From Acidiferrobacteraceae bacterium (GTDB taxonomy: Bacteria > Pseudomonadota > Gammaproteobacteria > Arenicellales > UBA868), in NCBI GenBank assembly GCA_002713825.1, contig PAUU01000002.1, forward strand, positions 10,771-16,525: DNA of 5,755 nt. The letters run 5' to 3'. This document shows positions 1-5,368 of the stretch, in pieces. Position 1 is the stretch's first letter. Each line of letters begins with the position of its first letter. The notes under the pieces are model-generated. The model was not told where the DNA came from, searched no databases, and saw only the letters and a list, made by a program, of their open reading frames with translations. The translations under genes were made by a program, and so were the position numbers.

Positions 1-1467
1 GTTTCAGGATCCAGCGGGCGATATGGTGACGTCTACAATCCCGCTACCGGAGAAGTGGCCCGGCAGGTGGCATTGGCGAGTGCCGAAGAGGTGCGCCACG
101 CAATTGCCAATGCTGCAGAAGCGTTTACCGATTGGGCCGAAGTGCCGCCCGCCCGTCGAGTGCAGGTGCTGTATCGGTATCGAGAACTCCTGATCCAAAA
201 CATGGACGAGCTCGCCCGGCTTTTGTCCTCCGAACACGGCAAGACCGTGGATGATGCGAAAGGCTCGATCACGCGCGGGCTGGAAGTGGTTGAGTTCGCC
301 TGCGGCATTCCGCAGTTGCTGAAGGGAGAGTTCAGCGAAGGGGTGGCCAACGGTGTCGATTCCTGGAGCATGCGCCAGCCGCTGGGGGTGGTCGCCGGCA
401 TTACGCCCTTCAACTTCCCAGCGATGGTGCCGATGTGGATGTTTCCGGTTGCGATCGCCTGCGGAAATACTTTTCTGCTCAAGCCTTCCGAGCGGGATCC
501 TTCCTGTGCCGGGTACATGGCGCGCCTGATGACCGAGGCGGGCCTGCCGGATGGAGTACTGAATGTCATCAATGGGGATAAAGAGGCTGTGGACACCCTG
601 CTGACCGATCCAACCATCCAGGCGGTGAGTTTTGTGGGCTCCACTACGGTGGGTGAGCACATTTATCGGACTGGATGTGCGCACGGCAAACGCGTTCAGG
701 CACTGTGTGGTGCGAAGAATCACATGATTGTGATGCCCGATGCCGACATGGGGCAGGTGGTCGATGCGGTGATGGGTGCCGCTTACGGTTCAGCAGGAGA
801 GCGGTGTATGGCGATTTCGGTCGTCGTCGTTGTCGGCGATGACACAGCGGATCGAATGATGGAGCAGCTCGTTCCCCGGATTGAGACCCTCAAAGTCGGG
901 GCGTATGACCAGGATGGTGTTGAAATGGGGCCTGTTATCACGCCAGATGCGCGTGACCGGATCAAGGGTTATATCGATCGGGGCGTGGAAGAGGGCGCGG
1001 ATCTGGTCGTAGACGGTCGTGATATTTCCATCTCAGGATACGAGCAGGGTTGTTTTGTCGGCGCCACTGTTTTTGATCGTGTGAAACCTGCAATGGATAT
1101 TTACCGCGATGAGATATTTGGACCGGTCCTGTCGGTGGTTCGCGTAGCGAATTATGAGGAGGCGTTGGAACTCGTCAATGATCACGAGTATGGAAACGGA
1201 ACCGCGATATTTACCCGAGATGGAGATACTGCGAGAGATTTCGGCCATCGTGCCCGGATCGGCATGGTGGGGGTCAATGTTCCGATTCCGGTGCCGCTTG
1301 CCTTCCACAGTTTTGGAGGCTGGAAGCGCTCACTCTTTGGCGATCACTATATGCATGGCCCTGAAGGCGTTCGGTTCTACACCCGAATGAAGACATTGAC
1401 GTCGCGTTGGCCCTCCGGAATCAAAGAGGGAGCGGTTTTCAATTTCAAGGCGGGCGGCGAGCACTAA
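1..1467 (+). CDS. mmsA: CoA-acylating methylmalonate/malonate-semialdehyde dehydrogenase, 5' partial
   Basis: The frame is open from base 1 and its first codons already match the family (SGSSGRYGDVYNPATGE), so the gene runs in from the left; the internal GTG at 55 is not the start. 488 residues are present against about 500 for the family. Aldehyde dehydrogenase fold, numbered from base 1: oxyanion-hole Asn138 in GITPFNFPA, the KPSERDPS segment at 161, the NAD-binding GSTTVG loop at 213-218, catalytic Cys269 in GERCMAIS, EIFGPV at 371 and SFGGWKRSLFGD at 437. Where hydrolytic ALDHs carry the general-base Glu (ELGGKN), this protein has CGAKNH (236-241), as expected of the CoA-acylating subgroup, in which CoA releases the acyl enzyme. 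By family knowledge it oxidises malonate or methylmalonate semialdehyde to acetyl-CoA or propionyl-CoA plus CO2 and NADH in the cytosol (beta-alanine, valine or inositol catabolism). Which substrate it uses here is not visible. It converges on panC with a 43-base gap. Confidence 0.95.
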   Translation, partial: VSGSSGRYGDVYNPATGEVARQVALASAEEVRHAIANAAEAFTDWAEVPPARRVQVLYRYRELLIQNMDELARLLSSEHGKTVDDAKGSITRGLEVVEFACGIPQLLKGEFSEGVANGVDSWSMRQPLGVVAGITPFNFPAMVPMWMFPVAIACGNTFLLKPSERDPSCAGYMARLMTEAGLPDGVLNVINGDKEAVDTLLTDPTIQAVSFVGSTTVGEHIYRTGCAHGKRVQALCGAKNHMIVMPDADMGQVVDAVMGAAYGSAGERCMAISVVVVVGDDTADRMMEQLVPRIETLKVGAYDQDGVEMGPVITPDARDRIKGYIDRGVEEGADLVVDGRDISISGYEQGCFVGATVFDRVKPAMDIYRDEIFGPVLSVVRVANYEEALELVNDHEYGNGTAIFTRDGDTARDFGHRARIGMVGVNVPIPVPLAFHSFGGWKRSLFGDHYMHGPEGVRFYTRMKTLTSRWPSGIKEGAVFNFKAGGEH

Positions 1468-1504
1468 CGGGCTTCGGAGACCACAAACAGCTTAGCGAAG
1501 TCCG
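1468..1504. terminator. Possible bidirectional terminator hairpin between mmsA and panC
   Basis: An inverted repeat lies between the convergent stop codons: CGGGCTTCG at 1468-1476 and CGAAGTCCG at 1496-1504. This gives a 9-bp stem with one G-T (G-U) pair and a 19-base loop. It begins directly after the mmsA stop and ends 6 bases before the panC stop. Position suits a shared terminator, but there is no T-run on either side and the loop is long, so it would be a weak intrinsic terminator at best. Confidence 0.25.
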
Positions 1505-1510
1505 GTGGTG

Positions 1511-2368
1511 CTACCGATCGAGTCTCAGGTTATCGATCAGGCGCACTGATCCGATACGTACGGCAATCAATGCCTGGGCGCGCTCAAGCGGGGTTTGCGG
1601 CAGTTGGGCTGTCCATTGCGCCGGGTCCCGGACTTCCGCATATTCCAAGGTGAGTCCGTCATGGTTGAGGCAGTCTGCCATGGCGGCAGAGAGTCCGTCG
1701 GCAGTCCGTTCGCCTGACTGCCACGCGTCACGCGCCGCTAGCAGCGCTGGATATATCTGCTGCGCAAGATTTTTCTCATCCCGACTCAATCGGACGTTGC
1801 GGGATGACAGAGCCAAGCCTGAGTCTTCCCGAACTGTTGGGCAGACCACAATAGTGGGATAACCCATCTCCCGCGCGAGGTCAGAAACGACCAGCGTCTG
1901 CTGAAAGTCCTTTTCGCCGAAATAGGCGCTCGACGGTCCGACAGTGCGAAAGAGTCGCTCCACGATGGTTCGGACACCGTCGAGATGCCCTGGCCGGAAT
2001 TGTTCCTCAAGCCCCGACCCACGAGGCCCTGCCGGAAGAATGTCAATCTTGGCAAGATCAGAGACCTCAGGAAAAAACTCTTCAAGGCTGCCCATAAAGA
2101 CCATGTCACATCCCTGAGCCTCAAGCAGCGCCAGGTCTGATTCTGTATCCCTTGGGTAGGCGTCAAAGTCCCCGTGATCCTCGAATTGCAGTGGATTGAT
2201 AAAGATACTGGCGCAGCATACGCTGTTCTCTGCTCGAGCTCGGGTCACGAGCGAAAGATGACCTTTGTGCAGTGCTCCCATAGTTGGCACGAAGCCGAGG
2301 GTTTCACCTTGAGACCGCTGGTCAGCGCACCAGTGCTTGGCATCGGTAGGGGATTCGAGATGCAGCAT
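1511..2368 (-). CDS. panC: Pantothenate synthetase (pantoate--beta-alanine ligase)
   Basis: ATP-dependent ligase that activates pantoate as pantoyl-adenylate and joins it to beta-alanine, giving pantothenate, the precursor of coenzyme A; cytosolic. The 285-residue protein has the full family signature: PTMGALHKGH near the N-terminus with the nucleotide-binding HxGH at residues 34-37, FINPLQF (56-62), RPGHLDGV (125-132), FGEKDFQQ (150-157), PTVRE followed by the KMSKS-like ALSSRN (186-191), and the C-terminal ARIGS-like VRIGSVRLIDNL. I chose the ATG at 2368 because MLHLES aligns with the usual PanC N-terminus and gives the usual length of about 280-285. An in-frame GTG at 2395 would add nine residues but lies in the centre of a palindrome. 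Neither start has a clear Shine-Dalgarno sequence. The gene follows the carbonic anhydrase-like gene by 84 bases on the same strand. No panB or panD is seen beside it, although panBC is a common arrangement. Confidence 0.96.
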   Translation of the reverse strand: MLHLESPTDAKHWCADQRSQGETLGFVPTMGALHKGHLSLVTRARAENSVCCASIFINPLQFEDHGDFDAYPRDTESDLALLEAQGCDMVFMGSLEEFFPEVSDLAKIDILPAGPRGSGLEEQFRPGHLDGVRTIVERLFRTVGPSSAYFGEKDFQQTLVVSDLAREMGYPTIVVCPTVREDSGLALSSRNVRLSRDEKNLAQQIYPALLAARDAWQSGERTADGLSAAMADCLNHDGLTLEYAEVRDPAQWTAQLPQTPLERAQALIAVRIGSVRLIDNLRLDR

Positions 2369-2383
2369 CACGGAAATCAGTAT

Positions 2384-2406
2384 GACATGCTGCACTGCAA
2401 CATGTC
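2384..2406. promoter_or_regulatory. 23-bp near-perfect palindrome upstream of panC (operator or leader hairpin candidate)
   Basis: On the - strand the sequence reads GACATG-T-TGCA-G-TGCA-G-CATGTC. The two 11-base arms match as reverse complements except for one position pair, which would be a U-G wobble in the panC-sense RNA, around a single central base. It ends 15 bases before the panC ATG (2368). A TATAGA hexamer (2405-2410 on the - strand) overlaps its upstream edge and could be a -10 element, but no good -35 is visible. A dimeric repressor site or an RNA hairpin are both possible; no known regulator motif is recognised. Confidence 0.35.
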
Positions 2407-2452
2407 TATATTTTCTACCGTATTACTCTCCAGTAGACCGTCACGCCCACTG

Positions 2453-2977
2453 CTATGAACTCACAGGCTGCAGGCCGATCCGATAGCGCTGGGCTTTGTT
2501 GAGGTAACTCTGGACATTGCGGCTGAGTTGTTCGACCTCTTCATCAGTAAGCTCCCTGACTACTTTGGCAGGTGAGCCAAGGATCAGCGATCTCGCGGGG
2601 AAACGTTTGCGTTCCGTTACCAAAGCGTTGGCGCCCACGAGACTGTTCTCGCCGATCTCTGCAAAATCCAGAACCACCGCCCCGTTGCCGATCAGCGCCT
2701 TGTTACAGATGGTGCATCCATGGATGACCACGCTATGACCGATCGAGACGTTATCCCCAATTGTCACGGGCACACCCGCATCGACATGAATTACCGTATT
2801 GTCCTGGATGTTGCTTTTGGCGCCCACCGAAATCTGATCGTTATCTCCCCGAAGGACAGCACCAAACCAGACGCTCGAATGGGCACCCAGGCTGACGGAG
2901 CCAATTACATCCGCGCTGGGGGCAACGTAAACGTCGTCTCCCAGCTTGGGGATTTGATCTCCCAGCTGGTAGATCAT
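2453..2977 (-). CDS. Gamma-class carbonic anhydrase-like protein (hexapeptide-repeat, YrdA/PaaY type)
   Basis: A 174-residue protein made almost wholly of hexapeptide repeats (residues about 10-125) that form a left-handed beta-helix, followed by a short C-terminal alpha-helix, as in the trimeric gamma carbonic anhydrase family (COG0663). Three histidines that fit the zinc ligands are present: His64 in VIHVD, and His81 and His86 in IGHSVVIHG, with the same 5-residue spacing as the last two ligands of archaeal Cam. The conserved VLRGDNDQISVG (41-52) and NIQDN (56-60) segments and the C-terminal LGSPAKVVREL are also present. Cam's acidic-loop residues cannot be identified, so CO2 hydration is possible but unproven; relatives include proteins of unknown activity and the thioesterase-like PaaY. 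The ATG at 2977 begins 9 bases after the sohB stop, so the two genes are probably co-transcribed. No strong Shine-Dalgarno is seen; a hairpin sits just upstream of the start. Confidence 0.92.
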   Translation of the reverse strand: MIYQLGDQIPKLGDDVYVAPSADVIGSVSLGAHSSVWFGAVLRGDNDQISVGAKSNIQDNTVIHVDAGVPVTIGDNVSIGHSVVIHGCTICNKALIGNGAVVLDFAEIGENSLVGANALVTERKRFPARSLILGSPAKVVRELTDEEVEQLSRNVQSYLNKAQRYRIGLQPVSS

Positions 2978-2981
2978 GGGA

Positions 2982-2999
2982 ACGACTCAGGACAGTCGT
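2982..2999 (-). promoter_or_regulatory. Hairpin over the sohB stop codon, just upstream of the next start codon
   Basis: A perfect 6-bp inverted repeat with a 6-base loop: ACGACT (2982-2987), loop 2988-2993, AGTCGT (2994-2999). In the transcript it covers the sohB TGA stop (2989-2987) and ends 4 bases before the ATG of the downstream gene (2977), so it occupies the place of a ribosome-binding site. This is consistent with translational coupling, in which ribosomes finishing sohB open the stem. That role is inference from position; a stem this short may occur by chance. Confidence 0.3.
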
Positions 3000-4021
3000 G
3001 TAATCGGCGCATCATTATTGGATAGTGTCCGAGCTTTGCCGAGCTGGCCGATAAGGCCTGAAAGCCGGTCGAGCACTTTTTTCCTGACGGTGTACTCCAC
3101 CTCAAATATATCAGCCGTGTCGCGAAGCCTCATAAGATGGTCATCACTCGTGCGAATGTCATCGACCAGTTTCAGTTGATGTGCCCGGGTTCCAAGCCAA
3201 TGCTCGCCTGTTGCGACTGCGTCAAGATCAACGATGGGTCGACGGGCCTTAACGAAATCCTTGAAAAGCGTATGAGTCTGCTCCACCTCTTCTTTAACTT
3301 TGGCACGCGCCCGGTCAGTGGTTTCTCCTAGCATGCTGATTGTGCGTTTGTATTCGCCGGCGGAGATCTGCTCGTAATCGATGTCGTGTTTTTTCAGCAG
3401 GCGGTTAAAGTTGGGGATCTCGGCGACCACGCCAATAGAGCCGATCACAGCGAAAGGGGCCGCCAGTATGCGGTTGGCAACGCATGCCATCAAATAACCT
3501 CCACTGGCTGCGACCTTGTCGACCGAGACTGTGACATCGATCCCGGCGTCACGAAGGCGCATGATTTGGGAGGCGGCGAGACCATAGGCGTGGACCATGC
3601 CGCCGGCACTCTCCAGCCTGACCAGCACTTCATCGCCTTCACGTGCCCCGAGCAAAATGGCGGTGACTTCCTCGCGCAGCAGGGCGACTTCGCTGGCACG
3701 GATGTCACCATTGAAATTCAGTACGAAAACACGCTTCCTGGACTCCTCTGGCGCATTCTTCTCAGATTTCGCCTGAGCTTTTCGTTCTTTCTTTTGCAAC
3801 TTTCGTCGTTTTTTTACAAGCGCAGGGGGCAAAGTCGCCATCTCGAGCGCGTCAGCCATATCCCGGAAGCGATCATTAATCCGCTTTACGTCAATTTGTT
3901 CGGATGGCACATGCCGATTGCGCATGGCCACGCCGACGACACTCAACAGAATGCCGACAATCAGCAGAAAGAGAGTAAGGGCTTTTGCGAAAAAGAGGCC
4001 GTATTCCGCCAAGTAGGCCAT
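2987..4021 (-). CDS. sohB: SohB-type S49 family peptidase, inner-membrane anchored
   Basis: A serine protease of the signal peptide peptidase A (S49) family. The 344 residues are close to the 349 of E. coli SohB and share its layout. One membrane segment lies at residues about 8-32 (FFAKALTLFLLIVGILLSVV). A strongly basic, charged linker follows at about 69-97, and then the ClpP/crotonase-like protease domain. The catalytic Ser-Lys dyad is visible as Ser173 in DKVAASGGY and Lys225 in AGEYKRT. RLESAGGMVHAYGLAASQ (135-152) and IGSIGVVAEIPNFNRLLK (193-210) are diagnostic, and ATGEHWLG (270-277) supports SohB rather than SppA. The protease domain probably faces the periplasm, degrading residual membrane-associated peptides; SohB was named as a multicopy suppressor of an htrA (degP) mutant in E. 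coli. The ATG at 4021 is preceded by GGAA at 5 bases' distance and an extended -10 candidate further up. It is the first gene of the - strand cluster. Confidence 0.96.
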   Translation of the reverse strand: MAYLAEYGLFFAKALTLFLLIVGILLSVVGVAMRNRHVPSEQIDVKRINDRFRDMADALEMATLPPALVKKRRKLQKKERKAQAKSEKNAPEESRKRVFVLNFNGDIRASEVALLREEVTAILLGAREGDEVLVRLESAGGMVHAYGLAASQIMRLRDAGIDVTVSVDKVAASGGYLMACVANRILAAPFAVIGSIGVVAEIPNFNRLLKKHDIDYEQISAGEYKRTISMLGETTDRARAKVKEEVEQTHTLFKDFVKARRPIVDLDAVATGEHWLGTRAHQLKLVDDIRTSDDHLMRLRDTADIFEVEYTVRKKVLDRLSGLIGQLGKARTLSNNDAPITRLS

Positions 4022-4055
4022 GGCTGTTCCGGATCATGTCTGTAAAGGGACGGCG

Positions 4056-4064
4056 AGTGTAGCA
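4056..4064 (-). promoter_or_regulatory. Candidate extended -10 promoter for sohB
   Basis: On the - strand the sequence reads TGC-TACACT, fitting an extended -10 (TGnTAnnnT). It would start RNA near 4049, giving a leader of about 28 bases before the sohB ATG (4021). No recognisable -35 lies 16-18 bases upstream, which is tolerated for extended -10 promoters. Prediction by eye only. Confidence 0.35.
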
Positions 4065-4086
4065 TTGGCGGCACGGATTCATGCTA
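4060..4086. promoter_or_regulatory. Inverted repeat spanning the divergent promoter region
   Basis: TAGCAT (4060-4065) and ATGCTA (4081-4086) form a 6-bp inverted repeat with a 15-base spacer. The arm centres are about 21 bases apart, near two turns of the helix. Each arm overlaps the extended -10 candidate of one of the two divergent genes (sohB and the M20 gene). The repeat may be an operator for a dimeric regulator, or may simply reflect two promoters sharing the TGCTA string. Confidence 0.25.
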
Positions 4087-4090
4087 TGTT
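4082..4090 (+). promoter_or_regulatory. Candidate extended -10 promoter for the M20 deacylase gene
   Basis: TGC-TATGTT on the + strand fits an extended -10 (TGn plus a hexamer with 4 of 6 consensus bases). TTGGCG at 4065-4070 resembles a -35 but the spacing is only 14 bases. Transcription would begin near 4097, giving a leader of about 69 bases to the ATG at 4166, or 36 to the GTG at 4133. Prediction by eye only. Confidence 0.3.
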
Positions 4091-4106
4091 GCGCGTGCCC
4101 AGAAGC

Positions 4107-4122
4107 ATTCACTAGAGTGCAT
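4107..4122. repeat. 16-bp imperfect palindrome in the leader of the M20 gene
   Basis: The sequence reads ATtCACT-AG-AGTGcAT: two 7-base arms with one mismatched pair around a 2-base centre. It lies just downstream of the predicted start of transcription of the M20 gene, where a repressor could block it. No known operator consensus is recognised. Confidence 0.25.
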
Positions 4123-4165
4123 CTCACGATGCGTGTCGAAAAACCTGGAAAATGGTACCGCCCTG

Positions 4166-5362
4166 ATGAAGACAACGACAACAGACCTTTACCGTGAACT
4201 CTCTGACCAGGTGTCGATCAGTTCCATCACCCGTTGGCTAAAGGAGATGATTGCCATTCCAAGTGAAAATCCGATGGAGAGTGACCCGCGCCCCGGTCAC
4301 CGGGAGCAGGAGATCGGCGAATATTATCTTGAACAGATGCATGAATTGGGTATGACGGTCGCTTCCCGAGAGGCAGCGCCCGGTCGTCCGAACGTTTTCG
4401 GCACGCGCGCCGGTAATCAGGATCGTCCGTCATTGATGCTGTGTGGACATCTGGATACGGTGCCGACTGAGGGCTACGACGATCCTTACACGCCACATGA
4501 AAAGAACGGCCGTATCTACGGCAGGGGATCCTGCGATATGAAAGCGGCCCTGGCGTGCTATCTTGAGGTAGCGCGCTTGCTTCGGGACGCAGATGTCTCC
4601 CTGTCCGGGTCGCTTATTCTCTGCGGCGTGGCGGACGAAGAGTGGCAGATGATCGGTTCTCGAGAGATTGGACGCAACGGTCCGTTCGCCGATCAGTGCA
4701 TTATCGGTGAACCATCAGATCTGTCGGTCTGTCCGGCTCACAAAGGGCAGTTTGGCTTGTTCATTCGCACGTTTGGCAAGGCAGTGCACTCCAGTATTCC
4801 CGAACAGGGGGAAAATGCTATCGAGCGTATGGCCCGCGTCGTTAATGCGCTTTCCGATTACAACGAGGAACTAGCATCTCGAGAGCCGCATCCGCTTTGT
4901 GGGCATGGCACTTACAGTCCCGGCGTGATCCGTGGCGGTGATCTCGCCAGCGCGGTGCCGGATTATTGCGAACTGGAGATCGATCGCAGAGTGCTACCAA
5001 GTGATGAAGCTGAACAGGTGCGCCACGATATCGCGGCCCGACTTGAGCCGTTAAGGCAGGAAGATCCGGGTTTTCGCTATGAACTTAGTGAGCCGTCCTG
5101 GGATATTCCCGCCAATGACCTGCCTGTAGAGTCGCCTGTGGTTCAGTCGCTACTTAATGCATCGGCAGATCTCACAGGCCGCCCTGAATGTGCCAGTTCT
5201 TTTCCTGGGGCGACGGATGCCCCCCATCTCAAGACGCCCGCAGTAGTGTGCGGGCCAGGCTCCTTGTCTCAGGCGCATTCCATTAACGAGTTTGTTGAGA
5301 TCGAGCAGTGTGTCCGCGCCACCAGGATGTATCTGCGCGCCGTAACGGATCTGATCGCCTAG
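4166..5362 (+). CDS. M20 family metallo-deacylase, ArgE/DapE type
   Basis: A dinuclear-metal amidohydrolase that removes an acyl group from an N-acyl amino acid; cytosolic, with no signal peptide. The 398 residues compare with 383 for E. coli ArgE. From the ATG at 4166: metal ligand His95 and Asp97 in CGHLDTVP, bridging Asp124 in GRGSCDMK, general base Glu158 and metal ligand Glu159 in ADEEW, Glu182 in IGEPSD, and His371 in SQAHSINEF. The dimerisation-domain GKAVHSSIPEQGENAIE (204-220) includes the conserved His208. AHKG after GEPSD and GPGSLSQAH near the C-terminus resemble ArgE (acetylornithine deacetylase) more than DapE, but the group contains many N-acyl amino acid deacylases and the substrate cannot be named. 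The start is uncertain: the GTG at 4133 would add 11 residues without family character, while a GGAA lies rather far (15 bases) before the ATG. The gene is transcribed divergently from sohB and converges on an FAD oxidoreductase gene. Confidence 0.9.
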   Translation: MKTTTTDLYRELSDQVSISSITRWLKEMIAIPSENPMESDPRPGHREQEIGEYYLEQMHELGMTVASREAAPGRPNVFGTRAGNQDRPSLMLCGHLDTVPTEGYDDPYTPHEKNGRIYGRGSCDMKAALACYLEVARLLRDADVSLSGSLILCGVADEEWQMIGSREIGRNGPFADQCIIGEPSDLSVCPAHKGQFGLFIRTFGKAVHSSIPEQGENAIERMARVVNALSDYNEELASREPHPLCGHGTYSPGVIRGGDLASAVPDYCELEIDRRVLPSDEAEQVRHDIAARLEPLRQEDPGFRYELSEPSWDIPANDLPVESPVVQSLLNASADLTGRPECASSFPGATDAPHLKTPAVVCGPGSLSQAHSINEFVEIEQCVRATRMYLRAVTDLIA

Positions 5363-5367
5363 CGATC
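5353..5367. terminator. Short palindrome at the convergent ends of two genes, possible terminator
   Basis: GATCGC (5353-5358), CTA, GCGATC (5362-5367) is a perfect 6-bp inverted repeat with a 3-base loop. It contains the TAG stop of the M20 gene (5360-5362) and ends one base before the TGA of the oxidoreductase gene on the other strand (5371-5369). It is the only hairpin seen in this 6-base gene junction. The stem is short and only weakly T-rich sequence follows on the + strand, so termination here is uncertain. Confidence 0.25.
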
Positions 5368-5368
5368 T

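Noticed and set aside
55..57. GTG at 55 as the start of mmsA
   Set aside because: The frame upstream to base 1 already encodes family-conserved residues (GDVYNPATGE), so the true start lies left of the window.
4..723. A 239-codon open frame on the - strand opposite mmsA
   Set aside because: It lies wholly within the well-supported mmsA frame, resembles no family, and is rich in His, Arg and Pro in the way antisense frames of GC-rich genes are.
821..838. Run of GTC/GTT codons (short trinucleotide repeat) in mmsA
   Set aside because: It encodes a Val-rich core beta-strand where the family is hydrophobic, and the repeat is too short to be notable.
1407..1862. A 151-codon open frame on the + strand running from the mmsA end into panC
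   Set aside because: It overlaps the conserved ends of two certain genes, is rich in Ser and Arg, and has no family resemblance.
2369..2395. Extension of panC to the GTG at 2395
   Set aside because: The added residues MQHVILISV are not part of the usual PanC N-terminus, and the GTG is in the centre of the palindrome without a ribosome-binding site.
3386..4045. A 219-codon open frame on the + strand opposite sohB
   Set aside because: It is antisense to the conserved SohB protease domain, has no recognisable domain, and its only distinctive part is the reverse complement of the sohB basic linker and membrane segment.
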